NCBI GenBank assembly: GCA_017052515.1
Contig: JAFHKR010000036.1
Location: 62,001-126,000 of the forward strand
Source of the DNA: Fictibacillus nanhaiensis
Lineage (GTDB): Bacteria > Bacillota > Bacilli > Bacillales > Fictibacillaceae
Reading direction: 5' to 3'
Length of the DNA: 64,000 bases
Numbering within the stretch: the stretch's first letter is position 1; each line of letters begins with the position of its first letter. The notes below the pieces were generated by a model. The model was not told the origin of the DNA. It worked only from the letters and a program-made list of their open reading frames with translations, and searched no databases. This document shows, piece after piece, positions 16,563 through 24,094 of this stretch. The translations under genes and the position numbers were made by a program.

Positions 16563-16991
16563 TTACCAATCATTTCGCTCATGTTTACCCTCCATTTGTT
16601 CAACACCATCCGGAATGCTAAGACCGTGCTGCCTAATGTGCTCTGCATTCTTTACAAAATAGTGATACTTCCAACCCTTTTCGTTATGAAACTCTACTAA
16701 AAAGATATAAGGATTGTATTGCCGTCCGATGTTTTGTGTAATCTGCCACTTTTCATTAGGAAATTGCTTCTCTAAATATTGGGTGAGCTGTTCTTTTTTT
16801 AAGGTAACGTGATAGCTGATCCAAAAGGGACGTATAATGAAAAATAGTAAAACGAGAGCTGTAATGATAGTGGCTGTGTATAAGCCAATTTTTCGCTTAG
16901 TTTTAGGAATGAAGAAAGCAATAATGAAAAGTATGCTGATCAAAGTTACGGTGAACATGATTTCGATGACTGTGATCGGATGTAAATCCAT
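16563..16991 (-). CDS. Two-TM membrane protein of unknown function
   Basis: A 142-residue protein with two N-terminal membrane helices (about residues 8-28 and 36-56) and a C-terminal domain of about 80 residues beginning LKKEQLTQYLEKQFPNEKW, with NPYIFLVEFHNEKGWKYHYFV. The general layout recalls DUF3139-type Firmicutes proteins, but I do not claim the family. It is monocistronic; its upstream region contains periodic array A. Confidence 0.65.
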   Translation of the reverse strand: MDLHPITVIEIMFTVTLISILFIIAFFIPKTKRKIGLYTATIITALVLLFFIIRPFWISYHVTLKKEQLTQYLEKQFPNEKWQITQNIGRQYNPYIFLVEFHNEKGWKYHYFVKNAEHIRQHGLSIPDGVEQMEGKHERNDW

Positions 16992-17109
16992 GATAATGTG
17001 CCTCCTGTTCGGAAAATGGAGTTTAATACTTAATGTATTCTATACAGAGAGCCAGATTTCTTCTTATTTTAGGCGCTCATTTCCGTGCCTGCCGGACACC
17101 TAGCAATTG

Positions 17110-17241
17110 AATCCACAAGAATAGCCTCTGAATCCAGAAATATGCATGCTGAATCCAAAAGTTTAGGTGTTCAATCCACGAGTTTTAGGCTCCAATCCAC
17201 ATTTTTAGTCTGCCAAGCTAAATTTGTCCACTCCAAATGGA
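17110..17241. repeat. 21-bp periodic intergenic array A (AATCCA core)
   Basis: AATCCA begins at 17110, 17131, 17152, 17173 and 17194, exactly 21 bp apart. Degenerate copies continue the phase at 17215 (AAGCTA) and 17236 (AATGGA). A second weak element, TTTAG or similar, sits about 11 bp into several units. The array lies between two reverse-strand genes. Reading it as protein gives a seven-residue repeat, but no ribosome binding site precedes the possible GTG start. Confidence 0.8.
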
Positions 17242-17248
17242 CGCCACG

Positions 17249-17285
17249 TAAAAAAAGCCGCACCCTTTAAAAGGGAGCAGCTTCT
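17249..17285 (-). terminator. Intrinsic terminator (reverse strand)
   Basis: On the reverse strand, AGCTGCTCCCTTT pairs imperfectly with AAAGGGTGCGGCT and is followed by seven T. It lies just after the stop of the next reverse-strand gene. Confidence 0.75.
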
Positions 17286-17293
17286 CCAATTTA

Positions 17294-17740
17294 TTAAAAC
17301 CACAAATATGGCTTTCCTACCATAAACCAAAGCATGATCATCAACAATCCGAGGTATATCCAAACGGCACGCTGCAGTTTTTGAGCTAGCGCCGCTTTAT
17401 CATGCGCTCCACCATCAAACTTACGAAGCGTAGGTGAAAAGGCGCGAGCTAAAAAGAAAAGCGAGCAGAACAATACGATTAAAGTCATGAGGATCCACGG
17501 TGTATCCCACGTCCATGATCCAGTAAAAACAAGCAATAAACCTGACAATACCAAGACGTGACCCGCGTGTTTGGCGAGCCAAACGACAAACCGAAATGTG
17601 CCAAGGTGAGCTTGCATCTCATCTCCACTAACGGTTCTCAGTTTTTTGATCAGTGGGAACAGGATAAAGAACGGTCCAACTGAAATAATCACGCTTAAAA
17701 TATGGATATACAGCAAAATACGATACAAAACATCCATCAA
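17294..17740 (-). CDS. Four-TM membrane protein, possibly DUF2269-like
   Basis: A 148-residue integral membrane protein with four predicted helices: YRILLYIHILSVIISVGPFFILF, AGHVLVLSGLLLVFTGSW, WILMTLIVLFCSLFFLARAF and YLGLLMIMLWFMV. Conserved-looking His residues in the first two helices could bind haem or metal, but this is speculative. The layout resembles DUF2269-type proteins. It follows the ASCH gene by eight bases and probably shares its transcript. Confidence 0.65.
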   Translation of the reverse strand: MMDVLYRILLYIHILSVIISVGPFFILFPLIKKLRTVSGDEMQAHLGTFRFVVWLAKHAGHVLVLSGLLLVFTGSWTWDTPWILMTLIVLFCSLFFLARAFSPTLRKFDGGAHDKAALAQKLQRAVWIYLGLLMIMLWFMVGKPYLWF

Positions 17741-17748
17741 GTTATGAT

Positions 17749-18096
17749 TTAGCCTTTAGCAGGACTGAATTCGTGAACCCATACTTGCATATGAGGAAGC
17801 CACGGCATACCTGGGTGGTACGAAAGAATAGCGTTCTTATACTCTTCAACTGTTGCGAATCCTTCGTCTTGAGCATGTTGATCGGTTAGTTCACCAAGAG
17901 ATTGTCGGTATACATTGTTCACAACGAACGAATGCCCTTCTAATTCCATGATCTCCCCAATGTCTGCATAACGTCCGTTACGGCGAGTTGCCGTTTTCTT
18001 GCCTTCTAGAACTTTAGCAACATCAGCTGGCATTGTTACGAGTCTTTCAATCGAACACGTTTTTGGTGGCAAATTATTGTTTTCTTGATTTGTCAT
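17749..18096 (-). CDS. ASCH-domain protein
   Basis: A 115-residue protein with the ASCH (PUA-like) fold: MPADVAKVLEGKKTATRRNGRYADIGEIMEL is the diagnostic part, with the GKKTATRR basic motif. ASCH proteins bind RNA or act as small nucleoside amidohydrolases; which applies here is unknown. The start follows an AAGGAG-like element. It is divergent from recQ and is followed closely by the four-TM protein gene. Confidence 0.82.
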   Translation of the reverse strand: MTNQENNNLPPKTCSIERLVTMPADVAKVLEGKKTATRRNGRYADIGEIMELEGHSFVVNNVYRQSLGELTDQHAQDEGFATVEEYKNAILSYHPGMPWLPHMQVWVHEFSPAKG

Positions 18097-18195
18097 ATGT
18101 AAAAACTCCTTTTTTCATTACTCCAATTCCTAATGTATCACATTTTATTAAGTAGTCTGTCTATTTTTATCGGAAGAAAACGGTAAGATGTGTCT

Positions 18196-18224
18196 TTGCT
18201 ATGTGGAGTCAGTACCTTTATAAT
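18196..18224 (+). promoter_or_regulatory. SigA-type promoter of the recQ operon
   Basis: TTGCTA and TATAAT are 17 bases apart and lie about 40 bases before the recQ start. Confidence 0.6.
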
Positions 18225-18261
18225 CAAGAGATGACTCTACCTGAGGGAGGCTAATTAGGTT

Positions 18262-20403
18262 TTGATAGAAAAAGCAAAGCAAATGCTGAATTTGCATTAC
18301 GGTTATTCTTCATTCCGGAACGGACAAGAGCAAGCGATACAATCGGTTTTAGCGGGTGACGATACCCTTTGTGTCATGCCTACAGGTGGCGGGAAATCGA
18401 TCTGTTATCAAGTACCTGCCCTTGTTTTTGAAGGAACGACAATTGTTATTTCTCCTTTAATTTCATTAATGAAAGATCAGGTTGATACATTATTGCAGTT
18501 AGGAATTTCCGCGGCCTTCATCAATAGTTCACTTACAGCAGCAGAGGCGAGAGAACGAATTGAAAAGGCGAAAAGCGGTGAGTATAAACTTTTATATATT
18601 GCACCAGAACGTCTTGAATCTTATGACTTTATGGACCATTTGAGACAGATTGATATTCCTTTGATCGCGGTAGATGAAGCCCACTGTATCTCGCAATGGG
18701 GACACGACTTCAGACCGAGCTACCAACGTATTCAAAGAATGATCGGGAATCTGCCGAAACGTCCGGTAGTATTAGCATTAACAGCAACAGCTACACCACG
18801 TGTTCGTCAAGATATCTGTTGGTCTCTCGATATTGATGAGAACAAAACGGTATTAACAGGATTTGAACGTGAAAACTTATCTTTTTCTGTGATTAAGGGA
18901 CAAGACCGTCTTTCTTACTTAAAAGATTTTCTGAAAAAGAACGAGAAAGAAGCAGGGATCATTTACGCAGCAACGCGTAAAACGGTTGATCAGCTATATG
19001 AAACACTCCAAAAAAGCGGCATTAACGTTTCTCGTTATCATGCAGGAATGAATGACAATGAGCGCATGGAGCAGCAGGAGCAGTTTCTTCAAGATGAGTC
19101 ATCGGTTATGGTGGCGACTTCTGCGTTTGGAATGGGTATTGATAAATCAAACATTCGATATGTTATCCATTTTCAGCTGCCTAAAAACATGGAGAGTTAT
19201 TATCAAGAAGCTGGCCGTGCTGGCCGTGATGGACTTCCAAGTGAATGTATCCTGCTATATTCTTCGCAAGACGTCCAGGTACAGCGTTTTCTGATCGATC
19301 AGTCTAGCGAGCAGGATCGTATGGCGCAAGAGCTAGAGAAGCTTCAGCTTATGGTGGATTATTGCTACACCGAAAGCTGTTTGCAGCAATCGATTGTTCG
19401 TTATTTTAGTGATGAAGAAATTCCGCCATGTGGCCGGTGCGGAAACTGTACGGATAATCGCGATAGCATCGATGTAACAAGAGAAGCGCAGATCGTATTG
19501 TCCTGTATCGTGCGTATGGGGCAAAAGCGGTTTGGGAAGACATTGATCGCACAGGTTTTGACCGGGTCCAAGAATAAAAAGGTTTTAGAGATGCGATTTA
19601 ATAAGCTGCCAACTTACGGCATGCTGAAAGATAAAAGCACGAAAGAAATAACAGACCTCATCGAGTTTTTTATCTCACAAGAGATCATCGCTGTTGAGCA
19701 TGGTACGTTTCCAACTCTTTATATAAAAGAAAAAGGGAAAGACATCCTACTCGGAAAAGAACAGATCATGCGTAAAGAAGCAGTAGTAACTAAACAAGTT
19801 GCTGCAGATGACCCGTTATTTGAAGAGCTTAGAATCGTGCGTAAGACGATAGCTGAACAGGAAAACGTTCCGCCGTTCGTGATTTTCGCAGATACCGCTT
19901 TAAAAGATATGTGCGTGAAACTGCCTGAGTCAAGAACTGAGTTTTTGAGTGTGACGGGAGTTGGTCAAAATAAGCTAGAAAAGTATGGTGAGCGTTTTAT
20001 CTCTGCCATTTCTACTTATTTAGCTGAGCATCCAGAGCGAAGAGAAAGTGCTGAACAAAGTACGGTTTCAAAAGCACCTGCAAAAAAGGCAACGCCTGAT
20101 TCTCATCTTGAAACATACACTTTCTATAAAGAGAAAATGTCTGTAGATGAAATTGCTGAACACCGCAATCTGGCCGTGAGTACGGTCGAGAGTCATCTCG
20201 TTCAATGCATGCAAGAGGGAATGGACGTTCAGATGGAGGATCTTATTCCAGATGATTATGTCTCAAAAATTGAACATGCCATTCAACAAGCCGGCGGAGA
20301 AAAGTTAAAGCCGATCAAAGAATTACTTCCTGAAGAAGTAAGTTACTTTATGATTAAAGTTTACTTGCTGCAAAACGAAAATAAGAAACGGGTGACAAGA
20401 TGA
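18262..20403 (+). CDS. recQ: RecQ-family ATP-dependent DNA helicase
   Basis: A 713-residue 3'-5' DNA helicase for recombinational repair. Domain order: SF2 helicase core with Walker A MPTGGGKS (Lys45), DEAH box with the RecQ-specific CISQWGHDFRPSY, motif VI YQEAGRAGRDG; zinc-binding part with C-x(n)-CGRCGNC; winged helix; HRDC domain (SRTEFLSVTGVGQNKLEKYG); and a C-terminal helix-turn-helix (YKEKMSVDEIAEHRNLAVSTVESHL). This is the long form of RecQ. The start is TTG behind GAGGGAGG at suitable spacing. The stop overlaps the next gene by four bases (ATGA). Confidence 0.95.
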   Translation: MIEKAKQMLNLHYGYSSFRNGQEQAIQSVLAGDDTLCVMPTGGGKSICYQVPALVFEGTTIVISPLISLMKDQVDTLLQLGISAAFINSSLTAAEARERIEKAKSGEYKLLYIAPERLESYDFMDHLRQIDIPLIAVDEAHCISQWGHDFRPSYQRIQRMIGNLPKRPVVLALTATATPRVRQDICWSLDIDENKTVLTGFERENLSFSVIKGQDRLSYLKDFLKKNEKEAGIIYAATRKTVDQLYETLQKSGINVSRYHAGMNDNERMEQQEQFLQDESSVMVATSAFGMGIDKSNIRYVIHFQLPKNMESYYQEAGRAGRDGLPSECILLYSSQDVQVQRFLIDQSSEQDRMAQELEKLQLMVDYCYTESCLQQSIVRYFSDEEIPPCGRCGNCTDNRDSIDVTREAQIVLSCIVRMGQKRFGKTLIAQVLTGSKNKKVLEMRFNKLPTYGMLKDKSTKEITDLIEFFISQEIIAVEHGTFPTLYIKEKGKDILLGKEQIMRKEAVVTKQVAADDPLFEELRIVRKTIAEQENVPPFVIFADTALKDMCVKLPESRTEFLSVTGVGQNKLEKYGERFISAISTYLAEHPERRESAEQSTVSKAPAKKATPDSHLETYTFYKEKMSVDEIAEHRNLAVSTVESHLVQCMQEGMDVQMEDLIPDDYVSKIEHAIQQAGGEKLKPIKELLPEEVSYFMIKVYLLQNENKKRVTR

Positions 20404-21596
20404 AGAAGAATGTCCGATTAAAAGTAAAACCTTCTTATGTGAAGGGGTTAAAAACAGGCTTTCCATTGATCACGGAAGATGCTGTACAAAATATAAGCAA
20501 CGTTAAAGAAGAAGGAACGATCATTGAACTGTTTGATGAAAAGAATGTGTTCCTCGGTAAGGGATATTACGGTAAACAAAACAAAGGCCGTGGATGGGTA
20601 CTCACGCAAAATTCACAAGAACTCATCGATCAAGAATTTTTTGAAAAGAAAATAAAAAAAGCGATCAACCATCGCCAAGATCTTTTTAACAATTATGAAA
20701 CGACGGCATTCCGCGTTTTTAACGGCGAGGGAGACGGAATCGGTGGGCTGACGATCGACCATTATAACGGCTACTACGTTCTAACTTGGTATAGTGAAGG
20801 CATCTACTCCTTTAAGGATGAAGTAATCGCTTCTCTTAAAGAGCTTGTTAAAGTAAAAGGCATCTACGAGAAGAAGCGTTTTGCTGTAAAAGGAAAATAT
20901 ATTGATGATGACGATTTTGTTGAAGGTGAACAAGCGCCAAGTCCACTGATCGTGAGAGAGAACGGCATCCACTTTGCAGTATATCTGAATGATGGTGCGA
21001 TGGTAGGCGTGTTCTTGGATCAGCGTGACGTGCGAAAGACGATTCGTGATCAATATGCGAAAGGGAAAACCGTTCTGAATACGTTCTCTTATACAGGTGC
21101 GTTTTCAGTTGCCGCGGCTCTTGGCGGAGCTGCCAAAACGACGAGCGTTGATTTAGCGAATAGAAGCCGAAGCAAGACGCAAGAACAGTTCAGTGTGAAC
21201 GGTCTGGACTATGAAGACCACGACATCATCGTAGAAGATGTGTTCAACTACTTTAAATATGCCGTCCGTAAAGAGCTTTCATTTGACCTTGTTATTCTAG
21301 ATCCCCCTAGCTTTGCGCGTTCAAAGAAACATACGTTCAGTGCTGGGAAAGATTATCCTGATCTGTTAGCACAAGCGATTCAGATTACAGAAAGAAACGG
21401 TGTAATCGTAGCTTCTTCTAACTGTTCTACGTTTGAGATGAAAAAGTTTAAAGAGATGATAGCATCAGCTTTTAAACAAACGGGTGGCACATATAACATT
21501 TTGGAAGAGTTTAAACTTCCACAAGATTTTAAAACTCACAAAGAGTTCAAAGAGGGTAACTATTTAAAAGTAGTGTTCATTGAAAAATTAAGCTAA
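20400..21596 (+). CDS. Class I rRNA large-subunit methyltransferase (RlmI-like)
   Basis: A 398-residue SAM-dependent methyltransferase with an N-terminal PUA domain (RLKVKPSYVKGLKTGFPLI, GKGYYGKQNKGRGW), a central RlmI domain (FRVFNGEGDGIGGLTIDHY, VGVFLDQRDVRKTI) and a Rossmann domain (LNTFSYTGAFSVAAALGGA) with the LDPPSFARSKK catalytic motif. It likely makes m5C in 23S rRNA, by family. It overlaps recQ by four bases and is followed by mqnB, so the four genes probably form one operon. Confidence 0.9.
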   Translation: MKKNVRLKVKPSYVKGLKTGFPLITEDAVQNISNVKEEGTIIELFDEKNVFLGKGYYGKQNKGRGWVLTQNSQELIDQEFFEKKIKKAINHRQDLFNNYETTAFRVFNGEGDGIGGLTIDHYNGYYVLTWYSEGIYSFKDEVIASLKELVKVKGIYEKKRFAVKGKYIDDDDFVEGEQAPSPLIVRENGIHFAVYLNDGAMVGVFLDQRDVRKTIRDQYAKGKTVLNTFSYTGAFSVAAALGGAAKTTSVDLANRSRSKTQEQFSVNGLDYEDHDIIVEDVFNYFKYAVRKELSFDLVILDPPSFARSKKHTFSAGKDYPDLLAQAIQITERNGVIVASSNCSTFEMKKFKEMIASAFKQTGGTYNILEEFKLPQDFKTHKEFKEGNYLKVVFIEKLS

Positions 21597-21615
21597 CCGG
21601 CGAAAGGGGATCTTC

Positions 21616-22278
21616 ATGTCGATGAATAACGAACGCCGTATTTTAATTATGACTTCTGTAGCTGCTGAAAAAGAAGCGATCTTAAAAGGAATTGGGCAAA
21701 CGCCTTCGATTGATGTGGTATTAGCTGGAGTTGGTCCGATCTCAGCGGGTATTCAAACCACAAAAGCTTTATTAACGAAAGACTATGACGTTGTAATCAA
21801 CATGGGGATTGCTGGTGGTTTTCAGGATAAAGCAGCTGTTGGAACATTAGTCATTGCAGATGAGATCATTTCAGGAGATCTTGGGGCAGAATCTCCTGAA
21901 AGATTCATCACTTTGGATGAGCTTGGTTTTGGTGCTTCAACGCGTATAAAAGCAGACAGCGAACTGGTCATGCACTGTTTAACGTCACTAAAGCTCGCAA
22001 GTGTGCCTGTTCAACTCGGTCACGTTCTAACACTGTCTACAGTGACAGGGACTTCTGAAACGACAAAAAATCTACAGGATCGTGAGCCGAATGCTGTAGC
22101 AGAAGCAATGGAAGGCTATGGTGTAGCGCTAGCGGCACAAGAATTTGGAAAGCCGGTACTTGAGATTCGTTCCATATCAAATCCAATCGGTCCGCGAGAT
22201 CGTTCTGCTTGGCGTATGAAGGAAGCGTTCGCTACACTAGAGAGAGCTAGTAAAGTTATCGCGGAGGTTTTGTTATGA
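21616..22278 (+). CDS. mqnB: Futalosine hydrolase
   Basis: A 220-residue nucleoside-phosphorylase-fold hydrolase that removes the base from futalosine (or aminodeoxyfutalosine) in the alternative menaquinone pathway. Features are ILIMTSVAAEKEAI, VVLAGVGPISAGIQTTKAL, VINMGIAGGF and the MEGYGVALAAQEFGKPVLEIRSISNPIG stretch, which is typical of MqnB and distinguishes it from MTA/SAH nucleosidase. The next gene, mqnD, encodes the following enzyme group of the same pathway and overlaps by four bases, which strengthens the call. Confidence 0.9.
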   Translation: MSMNNERRILIMTSVAAEKEAILKGIGQTPSIDVVLAGVGPISAGIQTTKALLTKDYDVVINMGIAGGFQDKAAVGTLVIADEIISGDLGAESPERFITLDELGFGASTRIKADSELVMHCLTSLKLASVPVQLGHVLTLSTVTGTSETTKNLQDREPNAVAEAMEGYGVALAAQEFGKPVLEIRSISNPIGPRDRSAWRMKEAFATLERASKVIAEVLL

Positions 22279-23123
22279 GTAAAATGAGTATTGCGTTTTC
22301 ACCTTGTCCCAATGATACGTTTGTTTTTCATGCATTGGTTCATGGTCTTGTTCCTGGGGCTCCAGAATTTGATGTTACATATGCAGATATTGATATTACA
22401 AACGGCTTAGCTGCTGAGTCAGATGAACTTGATATCTTGAAAATCTCATACGCAGCGCTTCCTTATGTTTTGGACAAATATGCTCTACTTCCATGCGGAG
22501 GTGCGCTCGGTCGTGGATGTGGTCCGTTAGTTCTTGTGAACGAGTCAGGTGAAGTTACACCAGACATGCTATCAGGAGCAAAAGTGGCCGTTCCGAGTGA
22601 ACGCTCTACCGCATACATGCTGTTCCGTTTATGGGCGGCTCAAAATGTACCAGGCGGAGTAGGCGAGATTATCGTTATGCCGTTTAATGAGATCATGCCT
22701 GCTGTAAAAGACGGCAAGATTGACGCAGGTCTTGTCATCCATGAAGCTCGCTTTACGTATCAAAATTACGGATTGAATCTGTTGGCTGATATGGGTAGCT
22801 GGTGGGAAGAAGATACGGGACTGCCCATTCCACTCGGAGCGATCATCGCACGTCGTTCACTAGATTTAGAGTCTATTACAGGGTGGATTCGTGAATCAGT
22901 AGAGTATGCGTGGCGAAATCCTGAGGCATCAAGAGAGTATGTGATGCAGCACGCGAGCGAACTCTCAGAGGAAGTTGCGAAATCTCATATCGATCTGTAT
23001 GTGAATGATTTTACCGCTGAACTTGGTGAGAAAGGGTTCGATTCAATCACGACACTACTGAACCGTGCTGGAGAAGAAGGCATCGTGCCGAAGAAGGATT
23101 ATACGAAACTATTGAAAATTTAA
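22275..23123 (+). CDS. mqnD: 1,4-dihydroxy-6-naphthoate synthase
   Basis: A 282-residue periplasmic-binding-protein-fold enzyme that turns cyclic dehypoxanthinyl futalosine into 1,4-dihydroxy-6-naphthoate. The N-terminal FSPCPNDTFVFHALVHG is diagnostic of MqnD, and GGALGRGCGPLVL, VPSERSTAYMLFRLW and DAGLVIHEARFTY are typical. No signal peptide. It overlaps mqnB as ATGA. The other pathway genes (mqnA, mqnC, mqnE) are not in this window. Periodic array B begins on the base after its stop codon. Confidence 0.93.
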   Translation: MSKMSIAFSPCPNDTFVFHALVHGLVPGAPEFDVTYADIDITNGLAAESDELDILKISYAALPYVLDKYALLPCGGALGRGCGPLVLVNESGEVTPDMLSGAKVAVPSERSTAYMLFRLWAAQNVPGGVGEIIVMPFNEIMPAVKDGKIDAGLVIHEARFTYQNYGLNLLADMGSWWEEDTGLPIPLGAIIARRSLDLESITGWIRESVEYAWRNPEASREYVMQHASELSEEVAKSHIDLYVNDFTAELGEKGFDSITTLLNRAGEEGIVPKKDYTKLLKI

Positions 23124-23249
23124 GTGGACAGTAAAAGCCAGAAAGTGGACAGTAAATTGTAATAAGTGGACAGTAAAAGTTCGAAAGTGGACAGTAAATA
23201 TAGAAAAGTGGACAGTAAATGCTAAAAAGTCGACAGTAAACTGATTTTA
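23124..23249. repeat. 21-bp periodic intergenic array B (GTGGACAGTAAA core)
   Basis: Six units begin at 23124, 23145, 23166, 23187, 23208 and 23229, exactly 21 bp apart. Each has the 12-bp core GTGGACAGTAAA (last copy GTCGACAGTAAA) and a nine-base variable, AT-rich remainder. The array starts directly after the mqnD stop and no terminator hairpin is seen there. Cores are too short and spacers too small for CRISPR. Confidence 0.95.
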
Positions 23250-23322
23250 TCAGGAATTAACCACTCTCCACATCGGCGCATACCTTATAACGAGAAGAAA
23301 AACTGTTATAAGGAGGCGCAAT

Positions 23323-23511
23323 ATGTCTAATACAAACGTATTAACACTGATTGGTGCTTTGTTAGCTGGTTATTTTCTACTTGCACTTCCACTAGGCGGC
23401 ACGTTTTTAGCTGCATTCGGTCCAGCTGTTAAAATTATCGCAATCTTAACTGTTCTTGTTTTTGGAGCCGTATTGATCTATAAAGGGCTCAAAGAAATTT
23501 TAAGAAAATAG
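23323..23511 (+). CDS. Small two-TM membrane protein of unknown function
   Basis: A 62-residue, very hydrophobic protein with two helices (LIGALLAGYFLLALPLGGTFL and AVKIIAILTVLVFGAVLIY) and a basic C-terminal tail. Supported by AAGGAGGCG before the ATG and by a terminator right after the stop. No homologue is recognised. Confidence 0.7.
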   Translation: MSNTNVLTLIGALLAGYFLLALPLGGTFLAAFGPAVKIIAILTVLVFGAVLIYKGLKEILRK

Positions 23512-23518
23512 ACATGAA

Positions 23519-23552
23519 GAAACCCGCTTAAACTAAAGCGGGTTTCCTTGTT
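23519..23552. terminator. Bidirectional intrinsic terminator
   Basis: AAACCCGCTT and AAGCGGGTTT form a 10-bp stem between the small membrane protein gene and the convergent NTF2-like gene. Confidence 0.7.
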
Positions 23553-23553
23553 T

Positions 23554-24006
23554 TTATTCAGGAAGCAAAGCACGAAGCTCCTCCGTCATCTGATCTAAAA
23601 GTTCAGGACGTCCATGAAATTGAGCAGGTGTGTTTTGAAAAAGTTTAATGAACCATTTTTCATTATTCTTAACTGCAATCACCGTATGATGCGTATTCAG
23701 TTCCGGAGATAATTCCGTTTTTCCTACAGGTATCATGCCAGCAATAGCACGAACCATGATGGCATCATCACTTAAGAAAGAAATGTTCTTCACTTTTGCG
23801 TAATAAGGTGGAGTTGGGAAGCTACTGAAAATGGGCTCGAGATGAGCATGGATCTCTTCAGGACCAAATGCCTGACTTCCATCATATCCAACCATCTCGC
23901 CGTCTTCCGCAAAATAATCAGCCATAGCTCGTGAATTCCGTTCGTTCCACGCTTGTATGAAGTTAAAATATAGATCTTCAACAGCTTTTGTATGTTCTGT
24001 TTTCAT
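23554..24006 (-). CDS. SnoaL/NTF2-like protein
   Basis: About 150 residues with the NTF2-like cone fold of SgcJ/EcaC-type proteins: DLYFNFIQAWNERNSRAMADYFAEDGEMVGYDG at the start, HTVIAVKNNEKWFIKLFQNTPAQFHGRP at the end. Such proteins bind or isomerise small molecules; the ligand is unknown. Upstream in-frame ATG codons overlap or precede the GGAGGA ribosome binding site and are rejected; the adjacent GTG one codon earlier is an alternative start. Confidence 0.8.
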   Translation of the reverse strand: MKTEHTKAVEDLYFNFIQAWNERNSRAMADYFAEDGEMVGYDGSQAFGPEEIHAHLEPIFSSFPTPPYYAKVKNISFLSDDAIMVRAIAGMIPVGKTELSPELNTHHTVIAVKNNEKWFIKLFQNTPAQFHGRPELLDQMTEELRALLPE

Positions 24007-24050
24007 CACTAAACCTGTCCTCCATATGTAAGATTGTCTTAGGTTCATCA

Positions 24051-24085
24051 TAACAAAACAGCTACCATCCTCAAAATGGTAGCTG
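24051..24085 (-). terminator. Intrinsic terminator (reverse strand)
   Basis: CAGCTACCAT pairs perfectly with ATGGTAGCTG; on the reverse strand TTTTGTTA follows. It ends the duplicated P-loop ATPase gene. Confidence 0.85.
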
Positions 24086-24094
24086 CTCCAAGTC

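Noticed and set aside
17085-17270. Open frame of 61 codons across array A with a seven-residue repeat
   Set aside because: No ribosome binding site, start is a weak GTG, and the repeat follows from a 21-bp DNA period shared with arrays elsewhere that cannot be coding.
23116-23247. Open frame across array B giving a WTVKARK-type heptapeptide repeat
   Set aside because: No start codon in frame and an in-frame stop just upstream; a result of the 21-bp period.
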